A DNA stretch of 39,663 nucleotides, taken from Paulinella micropora. Lineage: Eukaryota; Cercozoa; Imbricatea; Euglyphida. Location of the stretch: positions 376,353 to 416,015 of the forward strand of contig BJOX01000328.1 in NCBI GenBank assembly GCA_009731375.1, written 5' to 3'. How positions within the stretch are numbered: the stretch's first letter is position 1; each line of letters opens with the position of its first letter. The notes beneath the pieces are model-generated. The model was not told the origin of the DNA and did no database searches. It saw only the letters and a list, made by a program, of their open reading frames with translations. Of the stretch, positions 1-9,822 are shown piece after piece. Both the position numbers and the translations under genes were made by a program.

Positions 1-191
1 TTATTTTATTTTAATATTTTTAATCTAAGTCATTTTATTTTAATACTTTAATATTTTGATAATTTCTCATTACCTTTAATAACTTGAGACGTAGGTCACC
101 ATCTAGTTAAATCAATAGCTCTTGAGCTAACGATTTGTATGGATAGACCAGAGGTTAAATTGTTAACTTCATTAAACCGAAGGCCTAGGCC

Positions 192-290
<99 letters not shown>

Positions 291-509
291 AAGTGGTAGT
301 AGTAAGTAGTAGTATAAAACGTAGAGACGAAAAGCCAGTGAGCATGAGGGACGAAAAGACTTGGAAAACAGGACTGACTCCAAGGGAGAGTACAAAGAGT
401 ACTACTAAGGTGAAGCAGGTTGGTAACAGATAAGAATTCAAGAAAAAGATGGAAGAGAGGATGAATCAAATGGGGAACCGAAAGAAGAAAAGAAAGCCAG
501 TCAGGCTTT
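1..509. repeat. AT-rich DNA with (TAG)n array
   Basis: AT-rich low-complexity DNA, then a (TAG)n trinucleotide array at about 191-312 with a few point interruptions (TGG, AGAAG). The sequence after it to 509 is unique but shows no recognisable gene. Open frames here (poly-V, poly-T, poly-L, poly-Y) are just the repeat read in different frames. Confidence 0.9.
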
Positions 510-819
510 TCATAAGGGATATTGTTGCCAATCCAAAAAAACTCCGTATCCCTCAGAAGTGGCTAAAAACCAGGATAGAAACCCACTGCCCGTGAAATTC
601 ATTGGTGGGTTTGGACTTGAAATAAAAAGTTCATGCAGTAATTTTTTTCCTTTTATTTTTTGCCTCCAAAAAAGGTCATCTCTAACTTTTGGGGGGTTGT
701 TTTTCTGCCTCAAAGTTTTTTTTGCATGGTAGTTCACACCTTGTGCTATTTTCTTTCCACCACACACTTTTCTATTTTCTTTCCCGCACAAAAAATACTT
801 TTTGATTCCACTTACGCAC

Positions 820-1105
820 TGTGTGTGTGTGGTGTGTGTGTGTGAGTGTGTGTGTGTGTGTGTCACTGTGTCTGTCTGTCTGTCTGTCTGTCCGTCTTTC
901 TGTCTCTCTGTCTCAGACTAGTACTGTCTGTCTGTCTGTCTGTCTACACACACACACACACACACACATAGACAGACAGGCAGACAACAGACAGACAGGC
1001 AGGCAGACAGGCAGGCAGACAGACAGACAGACAGACAGACCAGACTGACAGACAGACAGACGGACTCTCTGAGACAGACAGACAGAAAGACAGACAGACG
1101 TGTGT

Positions 1106-1145
<40 letters not shown>

Positions 1146-1149
1146 TGTG

Positions 1150-1184
<35 letters not shown>

Positions 1185-1245
1185 CTGTCTGTCTGTCTGT
1201 CTGTCTGGTTGTCTGTCTGTCTCTCTGTCCGCCTGTCTGTCTATG
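820..1245. repeat. Mixed GT/GTCT/CA/GACA microsatellites
   Basis: Di- and tetranucleotide blocks switch strand sense inside the arm: GT and GTCT, then CA and GACA from about 943 to 1100, then GT and GTCT again. The internal sense switch makes a smaller hairpin-capable structure within the arm. Confidence 0.9.
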
Positions 1246-1249
1246 TGTG

Positions 1250-1280
1250 TGTGTATGTATGTATGTATGTATGTATGTAC

Positions 1281-1311
<31 letters not shown>

Positions 1312-1708
1312 TGTCTGTCTGTCTGTATGTATGTATGTATGTATGTATGATGCATGCATGCATGCATGCAGGCATGCAGGCAAGTACTCATGCATGCATG
1401 TATGTATGCATGTATGTGTATGTATGTATGCATGTATGTATGTATGTATGTATGTATGTATGTATGTATGCACGTATGCATGTATGCATGCATGCATGCA
1501 TGCATGTATGTATGTTATGTATGTATGTATGTATGTATGTACAGATGTATGTATATATGTATGTATGCATGACAGGCATGCATGTATGTATGCATGTATG
1601 TATGTATGTATGTATGTATGTATATATGTATGCATGTATGCATGCATGCATGCAATGATGTATGTATGTATGTATGTATGTACGTGTGTTTGTGTGTTTG
1701 TGTGTGTG

Positions 1709-1744
<36 letters not shown>

Positions 1745-2026
1745 TGTATGTAGGTAGGTAGGTAGGTAGGTATGTAGGTATGTATGTATGTATGTATGCA
1801 TGTATGTATGCATGTATGTATACATGTATGTATGTATGTATGTATGAAAGTATGTATGTATGTATGTATGTATGTATGTATGAATGTATGTATGTATGTA
1901 TGCATATGCATGCATGCATGCATATGTGTATGTATGTATGTATGTATGTATGTATGTATGTATGCATGTATGTATGTATGTATGTATGTATGTATGTATG
2001 TATGTCTTGTGTGTGTGTGTATGTAC

Positions 2027-2057
<31 letters not shown>

Positions 2058-2494
2058 TGTATGTATGTATGCATGTATGTATGTATGTATATATATGTAT
2101 GTATGTATGTATGTATTTATGTATGTATGTATGTATGTATGTATGTATGTATGTATGCATGCATGCATGCATGCATGCATCATGCATGCATGTATGTATG
2201 TATGTATGTTTGTATGTATGTATGTATGTATGCATGCAATTATGTATGTATGTATGTATGTATTTTTGTATGTGTGTGTGTATGTATGTATGTATGTGTT
2301 TATGTATGTATATGTATGTATGTATGTATGTGTATGTATGTATGTATGTATGTATGTATGTATGTATGTATGTATGCATATGCATGCATGCATGCATATG
2401 TGTATGTATGTATGTATGTATGTATGTATGTATGCATGTATGTATGTATGTATGTATGTATGTATGTATGTCTTGTGTGTGTGTGTGTATGTAC

Positions 2495-2525
<31 letters not shown>

Positions 2526-2551
2526 TGTATGTATGCATGTATGTATGCATG

Positions 2552-2585
<34 letters not shown>

Positions 2586-3090
2586 TGTATGTATGTATGT
2601 ATGTATGTATGTATGTATGTATGTATGTATGTATGCATGCATGCATGCATGCATGTCTGTATGTATGTATGTATGTATGTATGTATGTTTGTATGTATGT
2701 ATGTATGCATGCAATTATGTATGTATGTATGTATGTATGTTTGTATGTGTGTGTGTGTATGTATGTATGTATGTATGTATGTGTTTATGTATGTATATGT
2801 ATGTATGTATGTATGTGTATGTATGTATGTATGTATGTATGTATGTATGTATGTATGTATGCATATGCATGCATGCATGCATATGTGTATGTATGTATGT
2901 ATGTATGTATGTATGTATGGCGGTATGCATGTATGTATGCATGTACGTATGTAGGTATGTAGGTATGTAGGTATGTAGGTATGTATGCCACTGTATGTAT
3001 GTATGTATGTATGTGTATGTATGCATGTATGCATGTATGCATGCATGCATTCATGCATGCATGTATGTATGTATGTATGTATGTATGTAA
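1250..3090. repeat. (GTAT)n array with ~475-bp higher-order period
   Basis: About 1.8 kb of GTAT repeats. Landmark variants recur at near-constant spacing: TGCATATGCA at 1901, 2375 and 2860; GTCTTGTGTG at 2004 and 2470; GCAATTATG at 2236 and 2711. Spacings of 466-485 bp indicate block duplication of a long unit on top of tetranucleotide slippage. Confidence 0.85.
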
Positions 3091-3792
3091 TTCCGACACT
3101 GATGTCATTATTACTACGTGACCACATGATTATCAAATTATTCTATTTTAATCAAGATTATGCAACAAAAAAAAAAAAAACAAAAACAAAAAAAAAAAAA
3201 AAACCAATAGTTTAATATTAATCAGCCAATATAAATCCAGGCAATTTTAATCAACCGTCTTATGATGTCATTAATAATCAATATTAAATATTAATCAATA
3301 TTAATATTGTAGTAATCAATATCACTCAATCAATATGAACCGTTGAGTTCAACTTGAATCAATATAAGTCAATATTTATCAACATAATCAAGTCACAACT
3401 TCAGTTATGACGGTGGCAGTTGATAATAAAACGGAACTTATCATAATGAAGGAACGGACTCAAGTTGAACTAAAAATATATGTAAAAACAATGAAGACTC
3501 TCAAAATTGATACAATATCATAGTAATAATTCGGTCCGGTACGGTATTCACATGATCAGTTCGAGTCTGGATCATACTGATAATATGACTGATCTTATTC
3601 GGTGGCAATATTATTCAACTTATGGTTACTACAGTAGTTGATTATATTAATCAATACTAATATTCAATACTATTCAACATTTTGTTTAACTAGTATAACT
3701 CATGATGATTCAATATTATTCAATATTATTGAAATATTAATATTATTCAACTTAGTATTATTTAACGTTATTATTCAATATTATTTAACGTT
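3091..3792. other. AT-rich spacer with degenerate CAATATTAAT motifs
   Basis: Spacer between the giant inverted-repeat arms. It has A-rich runs at 3167-3203 and many variants of TCAATATTAAT between about 3210 and 3790, which looks like a decayed short tandem repeat. No coding frame with believable composition was seen. Confidence 0.6.
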
Positions 3793-3796
3793 ATTA

Positions 3797-4077
3797 CTGG
3801 GTACATTCAAGTGTAAAACTCGCCATAGAATTTGTGTTAAGGGGCAGGTTTCAGATTAGCGGCCAGATTTCAGATTAGTGGTCAGAATTCAAATTAGTTT
3901 AATTTAACTGCTATTAATATATCCGTCCGCCGCAAAATCTGCATGATTTTTTCGAAATATTACCGTTAAATTGAACTAATTTGAATTCTGACCACTAATC
4001 TAAAATCTGACCGCTAATCTGAAATCTGACCCTTAACTCAAATTCGCTGGCTGAGTTTGACACTTGAATGTACCCAG
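3797..4077 (+). mobile_element. MITE copy A (TA-flanked, long foldback arms)
   Basis: A 281-bp element bounded by TA on both sides (3795-3796 and 4078-4079). Perfect 18-bp terminal inverted repeats (CTGGGTACATTCAAGTGT at the left end) continue as an imperfect palindrome of roughly 120 bp per arm. Each arm holds variants of a short unit containing CAGATTAGCGG or CAGATTAGTGG. The core at about 3918-3985 contains CCGTCCGCCGCAAAATC and ATTACCGTTAAATTGAA. The TA flanks fit a Tc1/mariner-type non-autonomous element; no transposase is present, so that assignment is inference. The core is shared with the element at 12256-12529. Confidence 0.8.
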
Positions 4078-4154
4078 TAATATCAAAATTATTAAACCTA
4101 ATTATTGAATATCGTTAATGTTAGTCAATATTACTTAATAAAGGTAGGCTGATG

Positions 4155-4267
4155 ATAATGATGAGAGAGAGAGGGGGGGGGGGGAGAGTGAGCCTGAGAG
4201 AGCGAGTGTGTGTGTGTGTGTGTGAGCGAGAGAGAGAGAGAGTGAAAGAGAGAGAGAGAGAGAGAGT

Positions 4268-4302
<35 letters not shown>

Positions 4303-4352
4303 CCTCGTAGAAGGAGAGGGAGAGGGAGAGAGAGAGAAAGAGAGAGCCTCAT

Positions 4353-4385
<33 letters not shown>

Positions 4386-4424
4386 ACCTGAGAGAGCGAG
4401 AGTGTGTGTGTGAGAGGGAGAGTG

Positions 4425-4462
<38 letters not shown>

Positions 4463-4474
4463 AGAGAGAGAGAA

Positions 4475-4528
<54 letters not shown>

Positions 4529-4570
4529 CCTGAGAGAGCGAGAGTGTGTGTGAGAAAGAGAAAGAGTGAA

Positions 4571-4601
<31 letters not shown>

Positions 4602-4640
4602 TGGATAAGAGGAGAGAGGAGAGAGGGAGAGGGAGAAAGG
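4155..4640. repeat. (GA)n tract with decayed GCCTGAGAGAGCGAG cassettes
   Basis: Purine tract of GA repeats broken by related cassettes at about 4190, 4303, 4346, 4386 and 4528 (GCCTGAGAGAGCGAG followed by a GTGT run, or a GCCTCRTAGAA variant). A G-run lies at about 4171-4183. The tract joins the right arm of the giant inverted repeat. Confidence 0.8.
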
Positions 4641-4644
4641 GGAA

Positions 4645-5103
4645 ATCATACATGCATACATGCATGCATCCATCCATCCATACATACATACATACATACA
4701 TGCATACATGCATACATGCATGCATACATACATACATACATACATACATACATACATACATGTACATACATACATACATGCATGCATGCATACATACATA
4801 CATATGTACATACATACACACATACATACATGCATGCATGCATGCATGCATGCATGCATACATACATACATACATACATACATACATACATACATACATA
4901 CATACAAAGCTGCATAACTACATACCTACACACCTATATACCTACATACATACATACATACATACATACATACATGCATACATACCCACATACATACATA
5001 CATACATACATACATACACATATGCATGCATGCATGCATATGCATACATACATACATACATGCATACATACATACATACATACATACATACTTACATACA
5101 TAC

Positions 5104-5134
<31 letters not shown>

Positions 5135-5762
5135 CACACACATACACATACATACAGAACATACATGCATACATACATACATACATACTGCGTACATGCA
5201 TACATACATTCATACAAACATGCATACATACATACATACACATACATGCATGCATGCATGCATGCATGCATACATACCTACATACATACATACATACATA
5301 CATACATACATACATGCATACATGCATACATACATGCATACCTACCTACCTACTTACATACATACATAGATTATACATACATACATGCATGCATACATAC
5401 AATGTACATACACATACATACATACATACATACATACTAGACATACTAGACATACATACATACATACATACATATGTATATACATACATATGTACATACA
5501 TACATACATGCATACATATATATACATACATACATACATACATACATAAATACTTAAATACATACATACATACATACATACATACATGCATACATACCAT
5601 ACATACATACATACATATGTACTTGTACATACATACATAGACACACACAGACACAGACACACACACACACACACACATAGACAGACAGGCAGACAGAGAG
5701 ACAGACAGACGGACAGACACACACACACACACATGTACACACACACACACACACACACACTA

Positions 5763-5798
<36 letters not shown>

Positions 5799-5822
5799 AC
5801 ACACACACACACACTCGCACAC

Positions 5823-5858
<36 letters not shown>

Positions 5859-5917
5859 CACACACACTGACACACACACACACATAGACAGACAGGCAGA
5901 CAGACAGACAGGCAGGC

Positions 5918-5950
<33 letters not shown>

Positions 5951-6470
5951 GTACAGACCGACAGCACAGACAGACAGTCTGAGACCGAGTCTGAGACAGA
6001 CAGACGGACAGACAGACAGACAGACAGACGGACAGACAGTACTACTAGTCTGAGACAGAGAGACAGAGAGACAGAAAGACGGACAGACAGAGAGACAGAC
6101 AGAGAGGCAGACACACACAGTGACACACACGCACACACACACACACATACACACACACACGTGCACACAGACAGTGCGTAAGTGGAATCAAAAAGTATTT
6201 TTTGTGTGAGAAAGAAAATAGAAAAGTGTGTGGTGGAAAGAAAATAGCACAAGGTGTGAACTACCATGCAAAACAACTTTGAGGCAGAAGAAACAACCCC
6301 CCAAAAGTTTTTCGAAGTCCAAACCCACCCATGAATTTCACGGGCTTTCTACTCATAACTTTCTTTCCCGGGTTGACCGCTTTCTTAGCCACTTTCCAGT
6401 TTTTCCACTAAAGACTCTACTTAGGGCCGGGTCCAAAACGAAGTTTTTTGGATGTCGACAATATCCCTTC
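4645..6470 (-). repeat. Right arm of giant inverted repeat
   Basis: ACAT repeats (4645-5640), then CA and GACA blocks (5640-6170), then unique sequence 6170-6470 that is the reverse complement of 510-830 with indels. A single GCATATGCATGCATGC landmark near 5020-5045 corresponds to the landmark that recurs three times in the left arm, so the left arm has been expanded relative to this one. Confidence 0.8.
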
Positions 6471-6800
6471 AAGTTTACCGTGTTCAATGTTACCGTGTTC
6501 AACATTGAACACGGTGTTTACCGTGTTCAACATTGAACACGGTAATGAACACGGTAGCTGTTCCCCTCAATCACACACCACAAAAAGAGTCTCACAAAAA
6601 CAAGTCAAAGAATGCGGCAAGATACAAAAGAATCCCCAGTCTGAAGTTTTTTTGGATGTCGACAATATCCCTTCAAGTTTACCGTGTTCAATGAACACGG
6701 TAATGAACACGGTAGCCGTTCCCACAAAAAGAGTTTCACAAAAACAAAGCTAAACAAATCAAAGAAAATGCGGCAAGATACAAAAGAATCCCCAGTCTGA
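6440..6800 (+). repeat. Tandem ~200-bp unit with palindromic ACCGTGTTCA clusters
   Basis: Two related copies begin GTTTTTTGGATGTCGACAAT (about 6443) and TTTTTTTGGATGTCGACAAT (about 6646). They end with shared AATGCGGCAAGATACAAAAG and CCCCAGTCTGAG. The decamer ACCGTGTTCA or its complement occurs at 6477, 6492, 6506, 6520, 6534, 6546, 6681, 6692 and 6704, arranged as inverted pairs. No gene is visible nearby for it to control, so a regulatory role is only a possibility. Confidence 0.8.
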
Positions 6801-6845
6801 GGGGGCTATATGTTTATATATACATATATGATGCATACAGAGATT

Positions 6846-7030
6846 GCTTTGTCGTCCTGCTTCCTGATTCCTGCTGGCTGCTTCCTGATTCCTGCTGGCT
6901 GCTTCCTGATTCCTGCTTGCTGCTTCCCGCTTCCTGCTTCCTCCTTCCTACTTTTTTATGTGTATGTTTATGTTTCTGTTTATGTTTATGTTTCTGTTTT
7001 TGTTCATGTTTATGTTCAAGTTTATGTTTA
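6846..7030 (+). repeat. CTTCCTGATTCCTGCTGG minisatellite and TTTATG hexamers
   Basis: Three near-perfect copies of a 21-bp unit (GCTTCCTGATTCCTGCTGG) at about 6858-6920 decay into CTTCCTGC variants. TGTTTATG/TGTTTCTG hexanucleotide-like repeats follow, to 7030. Confidence 0.8.
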
Positions 7031-7053
7031 GGCTAGGCTACTAGAGGTAGCTG

Positions 7054-7096
<43 letters not shown>

Positions 7097-7271
7097 GGGA
7101 GTACATTCTAGGCCATCGGTCCTTTCCATGGGCTGATTGGTATAAAGCTCCTAGAGTAATGTTCTATGCCGTCACTTCCTTTATTCCACCGATTGGTGTG
7201 GAGACTTTCCTTATGGAATGGAGGACTGGATGCACATGGCCTTTTGGCTCAGCAATTGGCAGGAGATACAC
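7097..7271. repeat. Unclassified ~175-bp segment between (ATT)n tracts
   Basis: Unique sequence bounded by (TTA)n at 7057-7096 and (ATT)n at 7270-7367, with a short AT-flanked tail near 7370. The bracketing is the same as for the SINE copies and the coding fragment in this window. TGGCTCAGCAATTGG at about 7242 weakly resembles a Pol III A box, but no B box was seen. It may be another retroelement type or a single-copy segment. Confidence 0.4.
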
Positions 7272-7347
<76 letters not shown>

Positions 7348-7463
7348 ATTATTATTATTATTATTATTCAGCCAACGGGGAAAACGATGAAAATAACCCG
7401 ATAATGATACAGAGTTTGCTATCATAACCGCGTTAAATTTCTGTTTATGTTTATGTTTATGTA

Positions 7464-7815
7464 TTGCGTGTTTGGACGTACTTACAAATGAGAGAGAGAG
7501 AGAGATATATAAGAGCAGGAGTGACAGTGCCAATGGAGGGAAGCTCGCAAGCGCAGGGAGCTCGAAAAGCAAGAGAGAATGCGGCAGGAGAAGGCTGTCT
7601 CTTCCTCCTCCTGTCGCATTCTCTCGTGGCACGTAGGCGCCGCGAGCAGGAGCGACAGCGCCAAGAGGGGGGAGCTCGCAAGCGCAGGCAGGAGCAAGAG
7701 AAAGTGGGACAGTCTATGACCATCAAGCAAATGAAGGCGTTCCTCACCGCACACAACGCTGACTTGAGGTATAAAGAAGTTGCTGCTTTCGACTTGATGC
7801 ATGTGTGTGTGCGTG
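7464..7815 (+). CDS. Candidate exon, basic coiled segment plus SAP-like motif
   Basis: An open frame with non-repeat composition encodes a strongly basic, Arg/Gln/Glu-rich stretch (ARRRREQERQRQEGG, ARKRRQEQEK). A segment starting MTIKQMKAFLTAHNAD at 7716 follows, with helix-like hydrophobic spacing reminiscent of SAP/LEM-type motifs. The reading degrades into GTGTGTG after about 7803, where GT could be a splice donor. The 5' half holds a 131-bp-spaced duplication (CTCGCAAGCGCAG at 7544 and 7675) and an inverted repeat GAGAATGCGGCAGGAG / CTCCTGTCGCATTCTC around 7584-7624. It may be the 5' part of the pseudogene at 8792-10690, but no continuous frame proves this. The family is not firmly recognised. 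Confidence 0.35.
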
Positions 7816-7894
7816 TACGCGGACAGGTGGATGTAAATAGATGTATGTTTATATCAGAACAAGAGGTGTGGGTGGATCTTTGTGCAGATGCAGA

Positions 7895-7935
7895 TAGGTA
7901 GATAGATAGATAGGTTGGTAGGTAGGTAGGTAGGT

Positions 7936-8016
<81 letters not shown>
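7895..8016 (+). repeat. (GATA)n microsatellite
   Basis: GATA and GGTA tetranucleotides, possibly intronic if the flanking exon candidates are real. CT repeats follow at 8053-8069. Confidence 0.95.
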
Positions 8017-8017
<1 letters not shown>

Positions 8018-8133
8018 GTAGATGATGCACCTGCAATATATCTACCTAATTGCTCTCTCTCTCTCTCTCCATGTTTTCAATGATTCAGAAATACTATATC
8101 CATACATCTATCTCCCTCTCTATCGGCGTGCAG

Positions 8134-8229
8134 TGATTGGACGAAGAAAAAAACCTTCTGGAACGCGTGGAAGTATGTAAGCAAGTAAGTAAAACTCAAA
8201 AACACCTGGAACGCGTGGAGAGAACAAAG
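8134..8229 (+). CDS. Candidate small internal exon
   Basis: Bounded by a pyrimidine-rich tract ending GCGTGCAG at 8133 and by a consensus donor AAAG|GTAAGT at 8230. The frame reads LDEEKNLLERVEVCKQ, and CTGGAACGCGTGGA occurs twice inside (about 8159 and 8206). No family is recognised. The splice sites are the main support. The following putative intron (8230-8791) is filled by CT, TATC and CTTC simple repeats. Confidence 0.3.
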
Positions 8230-8267
8230 GTAAGTCTCTTTGCATGTTGTACATATATATATATATA

Positions 8268-8290
8268 CTTCTCTGTGTGTGTGTCTCTCT

Positions 8291-8323
<33 letters not shown>

Positions 8324-8725
8324 GTTATCTATCTATCTATCTATTTCTCTCTCTCTCTCTCTCTCTCTCTCGTGTGAATGTGTATAATCTATGTGTATGT
8401 GTCTATTCTCAGATTGTTCATTTTATGCTGGTGTGCATGTATCACCACCCCCATGTCTGGCTAGTGCGGGTTGCTCATGTTTTGAATGTATGTTGTATGT
8501 ATGTATGTATGTGTATGGTTCCTTCCTTCCTTCCTTCCTTCCTTCATTCATTCATTCATTCCTTAATTCAACCGTGAATCCCTTCCGTCCTTCCTTCTTT
8601 CCCTCCTTCCGTCTTTCTTCTTCTTTAACTTGGCTGCCATGACGAAACAAGAACCATTTGCATCCTTCCTTCTTTCCTTCTTTCCTTCCTTACTTCTCCT
8701 GCTCTTTTCTTTTCTTTTCTTCCTT
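8268..8725 (+). repeat. TATC, CT, CTTC and ATTC simple repeats
   Basis: Pyrimidine-rich simple repeats with short unique stretches: CT and TATC at 8283-8370, CTTC at 8520-8545, ATTC to about 8560, CTTC/CTTT to 8725. This lies in the putative intron upstream of the pseudogene exon. Confidence 0.85.
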
Positions 8726-9157
8726 TTCTTTCTTTATTCCGTTCCAAGTGTTGCCTGGATCATGCGTCTTTTCTGCTCTCCTGCACGACAGATTTCCATC
8801 CGCCAGCCGCGCGAGGGCAAGGAGGCAAGCTCCCCGATCCCGAAGCTCGATGTGTCGGTGTTGCTGCTGATGGCCACGTACCAGCGCTTGGAGACCGCGG
8901 GCTGCCTGGTTGCGGGCGCCACCACCGACGACGTGGTGCGTGATCTGGTCAAGCCCGCCACCGCGGACCAGAAATGCTCCTACGCGGAGCTGCTGGCCCG
9001 GTCCCAGGACCCGCAAGACCGCGTCGGCGTGGCGACCGCCACTGTGTTCCTTTCGCACGCCTGGAAGTACACATTTAAGCAAGTGAGAGGCTATTGCTGC
9101 TCACTTGTCCGACAAGGACAACGTGAGAAGTCAGACCTTTCTTTGTTTTGACATTTT

Positions 9158-9222
9158 CACAATGAACCAGCACCAAACCTCCACGGTGGAAAAAAAAACA
9201 GCTCTGGTGCTGGTTCATTGTG
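9158..9222. repeat. Perfect 18-bp inverted repeat inside the pseudogene
   Basis: CACAATGAACCAGCACCA at 9158-9175 is the exact reverse complement of 9205-9222, with a 29-base loop. It lies in the region coding the NQH motif and looks like a quasi-palindrome perfected by template switching. Confidence 0.9.
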
Positions 9223-9689
9223 TTTCGGAGAACGTCCGGACGATTGGCCGCACAGTGCTGATTCTCTCCCCTTGGAGCAACCCTATGCCCCTGATTCGGT
9301 CATGGTGCCTGTGACAAATATTCTGCGCGCGGGTGACCAAAGCCTCGTTCGAAATATGTATCTCTCCCACAGAGGCTAAGGAGTTTGAAAAGGCGCGTGT
9401 GAACGATTTCTCTTCTATTTTAGGGTCGCTCTGCAAAATCGATTAAAAAAGGCGGAGGCCTTAAAGAAGGAGGACCAAGAGAAAATCTTGGCTCTGGTGA
9501 AAGGGATGTAAGGCGGGGCGCATGAGCTGAACAAGGCTGTGCTGGCAAAACAGACGAAGCCACTTTGATGCTCATAAATAACGTGGGCAGCCTGATTAGA
9601 ATCCTAGGTGACCTGGCCAGCTTGCTGTATGAGCAGGGCAAGCTGGCGGAGGCCTAGGCTCTTCAAGCAACAGCGAAGACGCTCGGGCA

Positions 9690-9822
9690 GTTCAACGTAG
9701 ACGGGTGCTCGGCCCCGAGCGCCGTCTCCTCTGCTTGCAGAGCACTGCGATACAGAGGCTCCGCCTCCGCCAGCTTGCCCTGCTTCAACAGCCAGCTGGT
9801 CAGGTTGTTGACTAAAGCCAAG
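9690..9822 (-). pseudogene. Inverted TPR unit within the TPR array
   Basis: Read on the minus strand this gives LVNNLTSWLLKQGKLAEAEP, then LYRSALQAEETALGAEHPST. That is a clean TPR unit of the same subtype as the plus-strand units on both sides (9603-9689 and 9869 onward). The orientation change means a short local inversion, with breakpoints near 9690 and 9822-9860, or an inverted duplication. It is independent evidence that the locus is not a working gene. Confidence 0.85.

Larger units (their letters stand above)
510..3095 (+). repeat. Left arm of giant inverted repeat
   Basis: Non-repetitive outer part 510-830 matches the reverse complement of 6170-6470, for example TGGTAGTTCACACCTTGTGC on the left and GCACAAGGTGTGAACTACCA on the right. 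Inward it passes through GT, GTCT, CA, GACA, GT and GTCT blocks (about 820-1245) and then (GTAT)n with GCAT variants to 3090. The right arm has the same motifs on the opposite strand in mirrored order. The match in the unique outer parts is imperfect, with indels, so the structure is not a trivial assembly fold. Confidence 0.8.

Noticed and set aside
913-5640. Long open frames of [18 protein letters not shown] and similar
   Set aside because: They are the GTAT/ACAT tetranucleotide array read in all frames; a stop-free repeat gives long frames on both strands.
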